Source: Limosilactobacillus oris
Lineage (GTDB): Bacteria; Bacillota; Bacilli; Lactobacillales; Lactobacillaceae
Assembly: GCF_025311495.1 (NCBI RefSeq)
Contig: NZ_CP104398.1
Coordinates: 1,426,001 to 1,490,000 of the forward strand
Length of the DNA: 64,000 bases
Reading direction: 5' to 3'
Shown: one piece after another, positions 9,828 through 19,346 of the stretch
Numbering within the stretch: the first letter of the stretch is position 1
Layout: each line of letters starts with the position of its first letter
The notes under the pieces: model-generated
The model's input: the letters and a program-made list of their open reading frames with translations, nothing else
What the model was told of the DNA's origin: nothing
Databases searched by the model: none
Position numbers and translations under genes: made by a program

Positions 9828-11074
9828 TGAAAATTTTAGCGCTTGTCGGAACGAACGCAAACTTCTCCTATAACCGGATTTTACTCCAGTTCATGAAGAA
9901 ACACTTCCAGCAGATGGCCGACATTGAAATTTACGAAATTAGCAAGTTGCCCGCTTTCGGGGTCGACGTCCCGCTGAGTGAGCAGACAGAGGTATGGAAA
10001 CTCAAGCAGAAAGTCAAGGCTGCGGATGGGGTGGTGTTCTCCACGCCAGAATACGACCACGGGATTCCAGCAGCCCTCAAGAGCGCGACGGAATGGTTAT
10101 CCTACCACACCGAAGTTTTGAAGCATAAGCCGGTGATGGTTGTTGGGGTTTCTTACGGACGGCAAGCCTCTGCCCGTTCGCAGGTTCAAATGCGGCAGAT
10201 TCTGATTTCGCCTGACTGTGATGCCAACCTCCTTCCCGGAAACGAAGTGCTGATCGGTGGTGCGAGCCGGGTCTTTTCTAAAGACGGCCGCTTGATCAAC
10301 GCCGAGATGCGTGACAACCTGGAAAAATGCTTTACGCACTTTATCGAATACATTCAAGTGTTTAAGAATATTACTAAGGAGGAAGCTGAGATGCCTATTA
10401 AACGCCCAACCATCAGTGATGCTTACATTAACTTCCCGACTGGCCGCTTGACTCTGAAGGAAGTTCAACAGATTTTCAGTACGATTCCGTTTGAAATTGA
10501 CCTAGTAGATAGCTCTGACCGCTTTGCTTGGTACTCAGATAAGCCAAATCGGGAACACGTCCGCAGCGTGGCTTCGCTGAACGAACCGGTTACGGAATGC
10601 CACCCGCCAAAGGCTGTTCCGATCGTTATGCAAATTATCAACAGCTTCCGTGATGGTAAGAAGGATGTTGTTACCCGGCCATTATGGATGAATGGCCACC
10701 GCTCTCTGATTCAATACTACGCCCTGCGCGATGTTGACGGCCACTACCTGGGGACGATCGAATTTACGGGGAGTGTTGAATACATCCTCAACCTGTTTGA
10801 AAATGGCGGCTGGGACCAGAATCCGGATGCGATGACTGGTGCTTCCAAGCACGATGATGCTCCAGCAGACGCGGCGGCACCCGTTGCTGATGCTTCAACT
10901 GGTGCTTCGGAATCCTCTGCTGACGATGACACTGCTAGCCCTGCGGAAGCCGCGGGAACGCCAGCTGCGGATAGCGAAGATGGCGACGACGCAACGACCG
11001 GCGCCTCCGAAAGTGGCAGTGTGGATGCTGACGAAGAAACTGCCGATGCTTCTACCGGTGCCTCTGAAAACTAG
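9827..11074 (+). CDS. Flavin reductase-PAS fusion with four predicted covalent-FMN sites
   Basis: This 415-residue protein has three parts. Residues 1-180 are an NAD(P)H:FMN reductase domain (GTNANFSYNRILL, STPEYDHGIPAALKSATEWL) like the preceding gene. Residues about 205-325 resemble the PAS-like C-terminal domain of DUF438 proteins, with CHPPK at 258-262, GHRSLIQYYALRD and YLGTIEF. Residues 330-415 form an acidic Ala/Asp/Ser-rich tail with four copies of DAxTGAS at D334, D355, D388 and D407. This is the ApbE flavinylation consensus (D-x-x-S/T-G-A-S/T), and an ApbE gene follows directly. No signal peptide or TM segment is present, so the protein should be cytoplasmic. The covalent FMN load is predicted, not shown. 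Confidence 0.85.
   Translation: MKILALVGTNANFSYNRILLQFMKKHFQQMADIEIYEISKLPAFGVDVPLSEQTEVWKLKQKVKAADGVVFSTPEYDHGIPAALKSATEWLSYHTEVLKHKPVMVVGVSYGRQASARSQVQMRQILISPDCDANLLPGNEVLIGGASRVFSKDGRLINAEMRDNLEKCFTHFIEYIQVFKNITKEEAEMPIKRPTISDAYINFPTGRLTLKEVQQIFSTIPFEIDLVDSSDRFAWYSDKPNREHVRSVASLNEPVTECHPPKAVPIVMQIINSFRDGKKDVVTRPLWMNGHRSLIQYYALRDVDGHYLGTIEFTGSVEYILNLFENGGWDQNPDAMTGASKHDDAPADAAAPVADASTGASESSADDDTASPAEAAGTPAADSEDGDDATTGASESGSVDADEETADASTGASEN
10826..11074 (+). repeat. Four-copy flavinylation-motif repeat within the reductase tail
   Basis: Codons for DAMTGAS, DASTGAS, DATTGAS and DASTGAS begin at 10826, 10889, 10988 and 11045. The threonines T337, T358, T391 and T410 would be the FMN acceptors. 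The unit extends to DAxTGASE in three of four copies. Spacers of 21, 33 and 19 residues are low-complexity Asp/Ala/Ser/Glu, suggesting flexible linkers that grew by duplication. Confidence 0.8.
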
Positions 11075-11076
11075 GG

Positions 11077-12000
11077 ATGGCAAGTGAATTGATGGCCCAG
11101 CAGCACAGCATGGTTCACCGGGCCCTGGGGACCAAAATTGTGCTGACGGTCTACGGGGACGAGTATTTTCCCCTGCTGAGCCAAGCGATGAAGATGATTG
11201 ATGGCTACGAGGACCGGCTGACGGTCAACCGGCCGGTCTCCGAAGTGATGGCGGTCAACCAGGCTGCCGGGCGGACCCCTAAATTAGTGTCGCCGACGAC
11301 CTATGAACTGATCAAGCTGGCGGTTCATTATAGTCGGGGGAATTTTGGCTTCAATGCCCTGATCGGCCCGCTGGTAAAGCTGTGGAAAATCGGTTTTACT
11401 GGGGCGAATGTTCCCAGTGACCGGGCGATTAAGGACCGGCTCCGGCTCATTGATCCCTACCAGGTGCTGCTGGATGATGATAACCGGACTGTCTACCTCG
11501 AGCAGCCGGGGATGGAATTGGACCTGGGCGGGATCGCAAAGGGCTACATTGCCGACCGGGTCCGGGACTTTTGGCTGGCTCAGGGAGTTCCTGCTGGGAT
11601 CATTAACCTGGGCGGCAACCTGGTTTTTGTCGGTCAATCACCCCGGCGAGCAGACGGACAATGGATTATTGGTGTCCAGGACCCGCAGCTCAAGCGGGGA
11701 CATGACCTGGAAACGGTTCGCCAGCCGGCATGCTCGGCGGTGACCTCGGGGATTTACGAACGCTTCCTGGTGAAGGACGGGCGGCGTTATCACCACCTTT
11801 TGGATCCCCGGACTGGCTACCCGCTGGAGACCGACCTTAGCAGCGTAACGGTCTTTACTGACCAGTCGGTGCTGGGTGAAATCGAGGCCAAACGGCTCTT
11901 CTTTAACGGGGCGCCGTTAGCCGGCTGGGCGAGTCACCCGGGCAACCGGGGGGCGGTTTTTATTCACAATGACGAACGCGTCGAAAATATAAATATTTAA
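11077..12000 (+). CDS. apbE: Cytoplasmic ApbE-type FMN transferase
   Basis: This 307-residue protein belongs to the ApbE family, which moves FMN from FAD onto a Thr or Ser in target proteins. Family motifs seen are LDLGGIAKGYIAD (149-160), INLGGN (176-181) and HHLLDPRTGYP (239-249). It lacks a signal peptide and lipobox, unlike exported ApbE, so it should act in the cytoplasm, where its presumed target, the preceding protein, also lies. The usual C-terminal metal-site segment of the form DALxT is GEIEAKRLFFNG here (267-278), with Glu for Asp and Lys for Thr. The gene starts two bases after the previous stop with only AGGG directly before it; ATG 11092 is an alternative start. Confidence 0.88.
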   Translation: MASELMAQQHSMVHRALGTKIVLTVYGDEYFPLLSQAMKMIDGYEDRLTVNRPVSEVMAVNQAAGRTPKLVSPTTYELIKLAVHYSRGNFGFNALIGPLVKLWKIGFTGANVPSDRAIKDRLRLIDPYQVLLDDDNRTVYLEQPGMELDLGGIAKGYIADRVRDFWLAQGVPAGIINLGGNLVFVGQSPRRADGQWIIGVQDPQLKRGHDLETVRQPACSAVTSGIYERFLVKDGRRYHHLLDPRTGYPLETDLSSVTVFTDQSVLGEIEAKRLFFNGAPLAGWASHPGNRGAVFIHNDERVENINI

Positions 12001-12007
12001 AATGGGG

Positions 12008-12052
12008 GACGGCCGCTGAGCACTAGCTGTATGCTTGGCGGCCGTCTTTTTT
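12008..12052 (+). terminator. Terminator after apbE
   Basis: GACGGCCGC pairs with GCGGCCGTC, followed by six T. It closes the flavin operon. Confidence 0.92.
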
Positions 12053-12075
12053 GGTGAGAAATAATTAAATTTCGA

Positions 12076-12104
12076 TTGCTTAATTTGAATAAATGTAATA
12101 TGAT
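12076..12104 (+). promoter_or_regulatory. serS promoter
   Basis: TTGCTT (12076-12081) and TATGAT (12099-12104) with 17-base spacing, immediately before the T-box leader. Confidence 0.7.
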
Positions 12105-12109
12105 AATGG

Positions 12110-12337
12110 CAAAATCAAACACGGAAGCATTTCAAGTAGGTTATTCAGAGAGGCCGCGGCTGGTGTGAGCGGCTGACCGAAACTCCGGTGCTGTTAAATG
12201 TGGGCGGGTAATGCCGCACGGCGGATGGCCGTTATCCATCACGAGGGTGACAGTTTGACTGTCGAACTTGGGTGGTACCGCGGAACTAAGAGCCATTTCG
12301 TCCCAAAATTTTTGAGGATGGAATGGCTCTTTTCGTT
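12110..12337 (+). promoter_or_regulatory. T-box riboswitch of serS
   Basis: The leader carries the T-box GGGTGGTACCGCGG at 12270-12283 and a Stem I with the GGCTGGTGTGAG type loop near 12158. A terminator follows (AAGAGCCATT / AATGGCTCTT then T, about 12288-12334). A UCC serine triplet at 12184-12186 is the likely specifier, which fits serS downstream. Uncharged tRNA-Ser would release expression. Confidence 0.9.
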
Positions 12338-12350
12338 AGGAGGAATTCAG

Positions 12351-13652
12351 ATGCTAGATATTAAGAAGATTCGTCAAAACCCAGACTTTTACAAGCAAAA
12401 GCTCGCTACCCGGGGCATTCAGGCGGAAGAAATCGATGAAGTCCTGGCCCTTGACCAAAAGCGGCGGGACCTGCTTCAGAAGACGGAAACGATGAAGGCG
12501 CAACGGAACGCCGCATCAAAGAAAATTGGTGAAGCCAAGCGCAACGGTGAATCCGCGGATGAAGCCATCAAGGAAACCCGGGAACTCGGCGATCAGATCA
12601 AGCAGCTGGACGAACAGGTCGAAGCTAACGACGAAGAACTGCACGACAAAATGTCCCGCCTGCCTAACGTTCCGCACGATGGTGTCCCGGTCAGCCTGAC
12701 CGAAGACGGGGCCGTTGAACTGCGGAAGGTCGGCAAGATCCGTAACTTTGACTTTGAACCCAAGCACCACTGGGACGTTGGTGAACAGCTTGGCATCCTT
12801 GACTTTGACCGGGCAGGGAAGGTTTCTGGCTCCCGGTTCGTCTACTACCTTGGCTTGGGGGCGCAGTTGGAACGGGCCGTTTACAACTTCATGCTCGATG
12901 AACACATGAAGGATGGTTATACCGAAGTGCTGCCGCCATACATCGTTAACGCTGACTCCATGTACGGGACGGGGCAGTTCCCGAAGTTCAAGGAAGGGGT
13001 CTACCAGGTCAATGGCGAAGACATGACCCTGATTCCGACGGCGGAAGTGCCGTTGACCAACTACTACCGTGGCGAGGTCATCCCAGAAGAAGAACTGCCG
13101 GTATACGTGACTGCCCTGACGCCGTGCTTCCGTTCTGAGGCGGGGGCTGCTGGCCGGGATACCCGGGGCTTGATCCGGATGCACCAGTTCAACAAGGTCG
13201 AAATGGTGAAGTACACGAAGCCAGAGAATTCATGGGATGAACTTGAAAAGATGACGGCCAATGCCGAAAATATCCTGAAGAAGCTGGACATTCCGTACCA
13301 CGTTATCACTTTGACAACGAGTGATATGTCCTTCACCGCTTCTGAGACCCACGACCTGGAGCTGTGGATGCCTGCCCAGAAGAAGTACCGGGAAGTTTCC
13401 AGCTGTTCTAACTGCTTAGACTTCCAAGCACGGCGGATGCACACTCAGTACCGGGACGAAAACGGTAAGCTGCAATACGTTCACACCCTGAACGGTTCTG
13501 GACTGGCGGTTGGCCGGACCGTGGCTGCAATCTTGGAAAATTACCAAAACGCGGACGGCTCCGTGACGATTCCAGAGGTCTTAGTACCTTACATGCACGG
13601 GGTAACCAAGATTACTAAGGAAAATGCGGTACCATTCCGGAACAAGAAGTAA
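12351..13652 (+). CDS. serS: Seryl-tRNA synthetase
   Basis: This 433-residue class II synthetase has an N-terminal coiled-coil tRNA-binding arm (about residues 30-100, with [17 protein letters not shown]). Motif 2 appears as [21 protein letters not shown] and motif 3 as [22 protein letters not shown] 12351 follows AGGAGG. The frame is open further upstream only through the T-box RNA, so the longer form is rejected. Confidence 0.97.
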   Translation: MLDIKKIRQNPDFYKQKLATRGIQAEEIDEVLALDQKRRDLLQKTETMKAQRNAASKKIGEAKRNGESADEAIKETRELGDQIKQLDEQVEANDEELHDKMSRLPNVPHDGVPVSLTEDGAVELRKVGKIRNFDFEPKHHWDVGEQLGILDFDRAGKVSGSRFVYYLGLGAQLERAVYNFMLDEHMKDGYTEVLPPYIVNADSMYGTGQFPKFKEGVYQVNGEDMTLIPTAEVPLTNYYRGEVIPEEELPVYVTALTPCFRSEAGAAGRDTRGLIRMHQFNKVEMVKYTKPENSWDELEKMTANAENILKKLDIPYHVITLTTSDMSFTASETHDLELWMPAQKKYREVSSCSNCLDFQARRMHTQYRDENGKLQYVHTLNGSGLAVGRTVAAILENYQNADGSVTIPEVLVPYMHGVTKITKENAVPFRNKK

Positions 13653-13677
13653 CTAGCAATAACAAGAGAATGAGAGA

Positions 13678-13722
13678 ACACCGAAAATCGGCTGGCAAGC
13701 TGGTTTTCGGTGTTTGTCTTTT
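13678..13722 (+). terminator. Terminator after serS
   Basis: ACACCGAAAA pairs with TTTTCGGTGT around a GC-rich loop, followed by a T-rich stretch. Confidence 0.8.
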
Positions 13723-13854
13723 GCTACGCGGCAACGCGGTTGGCCTGCCTGCTAGCTGACTGCGTCCCCCTCCGCGATTTCTGTTCATTTCCACCTATGC
13801 CCTATATATAATTAATGGGGAAATAACTTTGATTTTTACGGGGGGTTATTAGTG

Positions 13855-15021
13855 ATGGTAAACAGAAACGTTATAAGCAGCGGTTCAGCTTGCGAAAGCT
13901 CAAGATTGGCACCGTATCAGTACTCTTGGGGGCCACTTTCTTCCTCCTTGGTGGCAATGGTTCGGTCAAGGCGGATACGGCTAACCCTGGTTCGGCCACC
14001 GTCCAAGTTTCGGCGAGTCACCAGGAGCAGGTAAACAACCAGCAGCAGACTCAGGATGCAATCAAACTGGTTCAACAGGACCTGGGCGATAATGGCGAAG
14101 TCCAGAGCGACCAGGCGGTAACGATTGATCGGACCATCCACTACCAAGAACAGGGAACTAATAAAACGCTGGCGGACGATGCTAACCAAAACATCAGTAT
14201 TGTGCCCTACTACCAGCTCGGTCACGTCACGGTTAACTGCGTCGACCAAGACGAAGGTAATAAGGTTTTTGCTTCCGAACCGTTGAGTGGCCAGCGCGGG
14301 AGTGCGGTTAACTATAATCCGCAAAACACTATTCGTGATTATGAAGGTATGGGTTATGAATTAGTATCGAATGGTTATCCGCAGGACGCGACCTTTACTG
14401 GCACGCCGCAGGTCTTTACGATTGTGTTTAAGCACCGTACAACGCCGGTGGTGCCGGATAATCCAAATATTCCCCGGACATTTGCTCTTTACGCCGCGGC
14501 GAGCGCAGACCAGGACGAGGACGGTCTTTACTATGACCTTGTTCAGGGCAACAAGATTATCGCAAAGGGCTTGACGAAGGATCAGGCCTGGGCAAAACTG
14601 GCAGAAATCGTTTCGCCGGAGATTGCTGGTTACCACCTAGTAAACAATAAGCAAAAGGTGATCGACGACCTGATTGCTGACGCCCAGGCAAATAGGCACA
14701 CCGTCTATACGGTCTACTACACCCGGGACCAGCAGCCAACCCCGACCCCAGCTCCAGGTGAGACACCAACGACGACCCCCTCGGAAACGCCAGTAACGCC
14801 GGAAACAACGGGCAACAAGACCGCTACTCCAGTAGGGGGACCATTAACCGTCCAGACTGGCCGGTCAGCCCTTGTTAGTGCCACTACCAAAACAGGCGGC
14901 TTCAGCAGCCCAATTGCCACAAACGGGGACGCAAGCAGGACGGGAGAGCATGCTGGGCTTAGGCGTAGCAATGCTCACCACGCTGCTTGGTCTCTTGGGA
15001 ATTAAGAAACGTGAACATTAA
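13855..15021 (+). pseudogene. YSIRK / LPQTG cell-wall protein with two frameshifts
   Basis: The long frame encodes a YSIRK-type signal (KQRFSLRKLKIGTVSVLLG, from about 13878). It is followed by about 110 residues of unclear sequence, a MucBP-like domain (near VTVNCVDQDEGNKVF...LSGQRGS), a second small domain and a Pro/Thr-rich wall spacer. No start codon exists in this frame after the TGA at 13830. ATG 13855, well placed behind GGGGGG, is in another frame, so one base seems to be missing just after it. At the other end an intact anchor (LPQTGTQAG, hydrophobic helix, KKREH, stop at 15021) is in a third phase; the shift must lie between 14850 and 14914. As written it would not be anchored. It could be a pseudogene, a phase-variable adhesin or the result of two sequencing errors. 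Confidence 0.8.
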
Positions 15022-15082
15022 AACGGAAACCGTTGGCGGCGATGATGGCACCGCTAGGAGTTTCTACTAAAAATAATCAGGA

Positions 15083-15118
15083 CCCAGCTTTCGGCAGTGC
15101 CGGAGCTGGGCTTTTTTT
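15083..15118 (+). terminator. Terminator after the surface protein
   Basis: CCCAGCT pairs with AGCTGGG, followed by CTTTTTTT. The 330 bases from 15022 to 15352 hold only this, a cre-like site and the upstream region of the ABC transporter. Confidence 0.85.
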
Positions 15119-15237
15119 AGGCCCGCAGCCCCGTTTTGGAAATTTACTGAGAAAGTTCTAACCAAACCAGGATTAGCCATCAAAACTGCTTAATAAAATT
15201 AAGTACTCACCTGGCCCTACATTAACTTTTCACTATT

Positions 15238-15251
15238 TAAGAGCGCTTTCA
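15238..15251 (-). promoter_or_regulatory. Candidate CcpA cre site upstream of the ABC transporter
   Basis: Reading on the minus strand, TGAAAGCGCTCTTA matches TGWNANCGNTNWCA at 13 of 14 positions. It is about 100 bases upstream of the transporter start. Confidence 0.5.
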
Positions 15252-15352
15252 CGTTGGATAAATACACGATTCTCGTATATCTATTCACTTCCGGCTTCAC
15301 AGATGATAATGTATTATCAACGTTAAAATTTGATTAGAAAAGGAGTCGGTAG

Positions 15353-16819
15353 ATGATGCGGAGAACGGTTTTAAGAAAGTGGCTAACCGCAGTTGTTGCA
15401 GTCGTTGGGATTGCAGTGGGGTGGTTATTAGTCGAACCACAGAGCGTGTCAGCTGCGGAACCGACTTATACTTTTGCTACTAACAACACCTTTGCCCCTT
15501 TTGAAATTCAGGATAGCAAGGGCGGCTACTCGGGGAAGAACCCCGGAATCGAAATTGAAATTCTAAAGAAAATTGCCAAGCACGAGCACTTTAAATACAA
15601 GCTCAAGCCAATGAGTTTCAATGGGGACCTGCAAGCCCTCGAAGGCGGCCAAGTGGATGCCGTGATTGCCGGAATGAGTGTGACGGACGAACGGAAAGCC
15701 AAGTTTGACTTTTCCAAAGCCTACTACACGGATGGGGTAGAAATGGCGGTTGCCAAGGACAGTAAGATTCACTCCCTCAAGCAGCTCAAGGGCAAGACTG
15801 TTTCCGCTAAGGCGGGGACCAGTGCCGCCCTTTTCTTGAAGAAGAACCAGAAGAAGTACGGCTACCAGATCAAGTACTTCGATTCCTCCAACACGATGTG
15901 GAACGACGTCAAGAACGGGAACACGGCCGCGACCTTTGATGATGGGCCGGTTCTGGAATACGGGATCAAGACTGGAGTTCCGCTGAAAATCGTGACGAAG
16001 AAGCCGATCGACGCCCAGCCGGTGGCCGTTGGTTTTCAAAAGGGCAAGAACCTCGCTCTGCAAAAGAAGATTAACAACGGGATTGACTGGCTGAACGAAA
16101 CCGGTCAGATGAAACAAATCGTTGACAAGTACACCAAGAGCGACAAGACGGCGAAGTCTAGCACGGCCAGCCGGACCATCTGGGGCCTGCTGAAGGCCAA
16201 CCGGGTCGCCCTCCTGAACGGGTTATGGATGACCATCCAATTGACGATCGTCGGGATTGCTTTGGCCCTGGTCTTCGGCCTGATTCTCGGGGTACTGGGA
16301 GTAATGCAGAGCAAGGTTGCCAACGCCATCTCCAGTACAATTATTTACATCTTCCGGGGGCTGCCAATGATCGTTTTGGCCTTCTTCATCTACATGGGGT
16401 TGCCAAACGTGATTGGTCATAAGGTACCGCTCTTCCTCGCTGGGGTTGTGACCCTGATGCTTGACGAAGGGGCCTACATTGGGGCCATCGTTAAGGGTGG
16501 TTTTGACGCCGTGGACCCTGGACAGTGGGAGGCAGCGCGGAGCCTTGGTTTGCCATACCGCAAGGCCCTAGTCAAGGTCGTTGCGCCGCAGGGGATTAAA
16601 ATCATGGTACCGTCACTGGTCAACCAGTTCATCATTACCTTGAAAGATACGTCGATCCTGTCGGCCATCGGGGTGATGGAGCTGACCCAGACGGGGACCG
16701 TGATCATCTCGCAAAACATGGAAGGGTTCCGGATGTGGCTGATTATCGGGACAATCTACATTATCATCATTACCCTGTTAACTTGGTTGTCAAACTACAT
16801 TCAAAAGAGGATGGCTTAA
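15353..16819 (+). CDS. Amino acid ABC transporter, fused binding protein and permease
   Basis: This 488-residue protein has a signal sequence (1-35), a family 3 solute-binding domain (about 36-270; [34 protein letters not shown]), a short linker, and a His/Glu/Gln-type permease domain (about 285-485) with [22 protein letters not shown], the EAA loop that contacts the ATPase. This GlnPH arrangement is common in lactic acid bacteria. The AAAAGGAG ribosome binding site and a one-base gap to the ATPase gene mark an operon. Specificity is probably glutamine, glutamate or a basic residue and cannot be fixed from sequence. Confidence 0.93.
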   Translation: MMRRTVLRKWLTAVVAVVGIAVGWLLVEPQSVSAAEPTYTFATNNTFAPFEIQDSKGGYSGKNPGIEIEILKKIAKHEHFKYKLKPMSFNGDLQALEGGQVDAVIAGMSVTDERKAKFDFSKAYYTDGVEMAVAKDSKIHSLKQLKGKTVSAKAGTSAALFLKKNQKKYGYQIKYFDSSNTMWNDVKNGNTAATFDDGPVLEYGIKTGVPLKIVTKKPIDAQPVAVGFQKGKNLALQKKINNGIDWLNETGQMKQIVDKYTKSDKTAKSSTASRTIWGLLKANRVALLNGLWMTIQLTIVGIALALVFGLILGVLGVMQSKVANAISSTIIYIFRGLPMIVLAFFIYMGLPNVIGHKVPLFLAGVVTLMLDEGAYIGAIVKGGFDAVDPGQWEAARSLGLPYRKALVKVVAPQGIKIMVPSLVNQFIITLKDTSILSAIGVMELTQTGTVIISQNMEGFRMWLIIGTIYIIIITLLTWLSNYIQKRMA

Positions 16820-16820
16820 T

Positions 16821-17564
16821 ATGGATAAACAATATAAGGTACAAGTAAAAGACTTACACAAGAGCTACGGTAAAAACGAAGTCCTCCAGGGAATCAATTT
16901 GAACGTCTTACCGAGTGAAGTGGTCTGCATGATTGGCCCGTCTGGTTCCGGTAAGAGTACCTTCCTACGCTGCCTGAACCGGCTGGAAGTGCCGAACGGT
17001 GGTCACATTTACGTTGACGGCTATGATATTGCGGATCCGAAGATCAATATCAACAAGGTCCGGGAAAACATCGGGATGGTCTTCCAACACTTCAACCTCT
17101 TTCCGAATATGACGGTGCTGGAAAACGTGACCCTTGCGCCAATCCAGCTGAAAAAGGCCAATAAGGAACAAGCGGTCGAAGAAGCACTCCACTACCTGGA
17201 AATCGTTGGCTTAAAGGAAAAGGCAAACGTCAACCCAAAGACCCTCTCCGGGGGCCAAAAGCAGCGGGTGGCAATTGCCCGGGCCCTGGCGATGAAGCCT
17301 GACGTGATGCTCTTTGACGAACCGACTAGCGCCCTTGACCCTGAAATGGTGGGGGACGTCCTGGAAGTAATGAAGAACCTGGCAAATCAGGGGATGACAA
17401 TGATTGTCGTCACCCACGAAATGGGCTTTGCCAAGCAAGTCGCCGACCGGGTCGTCTTCTTCCATGATGGCAATATCCGTGAGCAGGGGACGCCAGAACA
17501 GATTTTTGACCACCCGCAGCACGCCGATACGCAGAACTTCTTGGATAAGGTATTAAATGTTTAG
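16821..17564 (+). CDS. glnQ: Amino acid ABC transporter ATP-binding protein
   Basis: This 247-residue ATPase shows Walker [10 protein letters not shown] (39-47), signature LSGGQKQR, Walker B VMLFDEP and the switch histidine in VVTHEMGF. It energises the permease encoded one base upstream and closely fits the GlnQ/HisP group. Confidence 0.94.
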   Translation: MDKQYKVQVKDLHKSYGKNEVLQGINLNVLPSEVVCMIGPSGSGKSTFLRCLNRLEVPNGGHIYVDGYDIADPKININKVRENIGMVFQHFNLFPNMTVLENVTLAPIQLKKANKEQAVEEALHYLEIVGLKEKANVNPKTLSGGQKQRVAIARALAMKPDVMLFDEPTSALDPEMVGDVLEVMKNLANQGMTMIVVTHEMGFAKQVADRVVFFHDGNIREQGTPEQIFDHPQHADTQNFLDKVLNV

Positions 17565-17599
17565 TGCTTAATAAAAATAATAAATTAACGTGAACATAC

Positions 17600-17627
17600 T
17601 TGCCTAGTGACGCCCTTGGTTTATAAT
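17600..17627 (+). promoter_or_regulatory. Promoter of the first permease
   Basis: TTGCCT and TATAAT with 16-base spacing, about 40 bases before the start codon. Confidence 0.7.
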
Positions 17628-17664
17628 ACTAAGGACGTCTTAGCTGTCTTCAAGGAGGGATTCG

Positions 17665-19023
17665 ATGGCTAATAAAAATGAACCAAAATTGGAACGATCG
17701 CTGAAAAGCCGCCATGTGATGATGATCGCGATTGGTGGTGCGATCGGGACCGGGCTGTTCTTAGGCTCTGGTGAAGCAATTAAGCAGGCCGGCCCGGCAA
17801 TCATTCTTTCGTACTTAATCGTGGGAATTTTTGCCTTCTTTATGATGCGGGCCCTCGGTGAACTGATTTTAGCGGACCCGACCAAGCACTCCTTCATTGA
17901 ACTGATCAAGGTGTACCTGGGCGACCGGGTCGAATTTATTGCCGGCTGGATGTACTGGGCCTGCTGGCTGACCCTGGCGATGGCCGACCTAACCGCCACC
18001 GGGATTTACCTGCGTTACTGGTTTCCCAGTCTGCCGCAGTGGGTGGGCCCGCTGGTAATCATCATTCTGCTGATGCTGGTCAACATGGTCAACGTCGGCC
18101 TCTTCGGGGAACTGGAGAGCTGGTTCTCGATGATCAAGGTAGTGGCAATTTTGCTGCTGATTGGGATCGGCGTGGTGTTGATTGTGATGCACGCCCGGGT
18201 CAACGGCCGCTTTGTTGAGCTGCAGAACCTAACCCGGTACGGGGGCTTCTTCCCGAACGGCCCGGTGAACTTCTTAATGTCTTTCCAGATGGTTGTCTTT
18301 GCCTTCGGGGGGATTGAGATGGTTGGCCTGACCGCAGGGGAAACTAAGGACCCGGAAAATGATATTCCCAAGGCGATTAACTCCCTACCAGTCCGGATTG
18401 GACTGTTCTACATCGGCTCGATGATTGCTCTGATGTCGATCTATCCGTGGTTCAAGATTGAAACAACTTCGAGCCCCTTCGTCCAAGTCTTTGCTGCCAT
18501 CGGGATTCCGGCCGCGGCAGGAATCGTGAACTTCGTGGTACTGACTGCGGCGATGTCAGCAACCAACAGTGCCATTTTTAGTACCAGCCGGTCGCTCTAT
18601 TCGCTTGCCCGGGGTGGCAACGCACCGCGGTCCTTCGGCAAGCTGAGCGCGAAGGTTGTGCCGAGCCGGGCCCTATGGTTTTCCTCGGCGATCCTCTTTA
18701 TCATGGTGGTCCTGAACTATATCATGCCGGCGGGAATCTTTAATTTTATCGCCAGCGTCTGCACGATTACCTTTATCTACATCTGGCTAATCCTGCTCTT
18801 CGCCCACATCCGCTACCGGCAGCAGAATCCTGCTGGTGCCGCGGCCTTTAAGATGCCCGGTTACCCGGTCACCAGCTGGTTGACAATCGTATTCTTTGCG
18901 GCCGTACTGGTCGTGCTCCTTTTTAGTACGACCAGCCGGATCCCTGTTTTGGTATCCTTCGTCTTTCTCGCAATTCTCGCCGTGGTGTATGAAATAAAAA
19001 AACGACGGCAGACGCAAAAGTAG
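17665..19023 (+). CDS. APC-family amino acid permease, copy 1
   Basis: This 452-residue, about 12-TM transporter of the amino acid transporter branch of the APC superfamily shows the family hallmark HxxMIAIGGAIGTGLFLGSG at about residues 14-33. It is strikingly similar over its whole length to the next permease (for example EFIAGWMYWACWLTLAMADL in both), so the two arose by tandem duplication. Substrate is unknown. It has its own promoter and no T-box. Confidence 0.9.
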   Translation: MANKNEPKLERSLKSRHVMMIAIGGAIGTGLFLGSGEAIKQAGPAIILSYLIVGIFAFFMMRALGELILADPTKHSFIELIKVYLGDRVEFIAGWMYWACWLTLAMADLTATGIYLRYWFPSLPQWVGPLVIIILLMLVNMVNVGLFGELESWFSMIKVVAILLLIGIGVVLIVMHARVNGRFVELQNLTRYGGFFPNGPVNFLMSFQMVVFAFGGIEMVGLTAGETKDPENDIPKAINSLPVRIGLFYIGSMIALMSIYPWFKIETTSSPFVQVFAAIGIPAAAGIVNFVVLTAAMSATNSAIFSTSRSLYSLARGGNAPRSFGKLSAKVVPSRALWFSSAILFIMVVLNYIMPAGIFNFIASVCTITFIYIWLILLFAHIRYRQQNPAGAAAFKMPGYPVTSWLTIVFFAAVLVVLLFSTTSRIPVLVSFVFLAILAVVYEIKKRRQTQK

Positions 19024-19086
19024 GCTATTCTCGGAATGGCAGCGATTGCAAGAGACGAATGATTAGATTAAATTGTTGAATTTCGT

Positions 19087-19114
19087 TTGACATTTATGAT
19101 AGAATGCTTATAAT
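19087..19114 (+). promoter_or_regulatory. Promoter of the T-box permease
   Basis: Consensus TTGACA and TATAAT with 16-base spacing. Confidence 0.85.
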
Positions 19115-19124
19115 TATTAGTAAA

Positions 19125-19310
19125 TTCTAATCACTGGTTAACAGAGACCCTCACAAGTGATGAAAGTAGGGACCAGTTTAATGGCATGTTCGTAAAAGTG
19201 GGTGGTTCCCTTATCGACTGAGAGGTAGTTCACGAATAGTGGGCTATGAAGATGGGTGGAACCGCGTTAAAAACGTCCCTGGCTAAAGATAAAGCCAGGG
19301 GCGTTTTTTT
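19125..19310 (+). promoter_or_regulatory. T-box riboswitch of the second permease
   Basis: The leader contains T-box TGGGTGGAACCGCG at 19253-19266, a variant with AACC instead of TACC, and a terminator AAACGTCCCTGGC / GCCAGGGGCGTT plus T run (19270-19310). Stem I looks short: ACTGGT near 19133 can pair with ACCAGT near 19171. The specifier is not secure; ACC (Thr) at the foot of Stem I is one candidate. Confidence 0.85.
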
Positions 19311-19346
19311 ACGTTCACGCTGAAAATGACTAAGGAGGTCAACAAT

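Noticed and set aside
12198-12350. N-terminal extension of serS
   Set aside because: The in-frame codons run through the T-box and terminator RNA; ATG 12351 has a consensus ribosome binding site.
12516-13184. 222-codon minus-strand frame
   Set aside because: It is antisense to serS, without a start signal; produced by GC-rich third positions.
13852-14034. Separate 60-codon gene starting at GTG 13852 or ATG 13855
   Set aside because: After the start it reads the YSIRK gene in the wrong phase; it is better explained as the frameshifted start of that gene.
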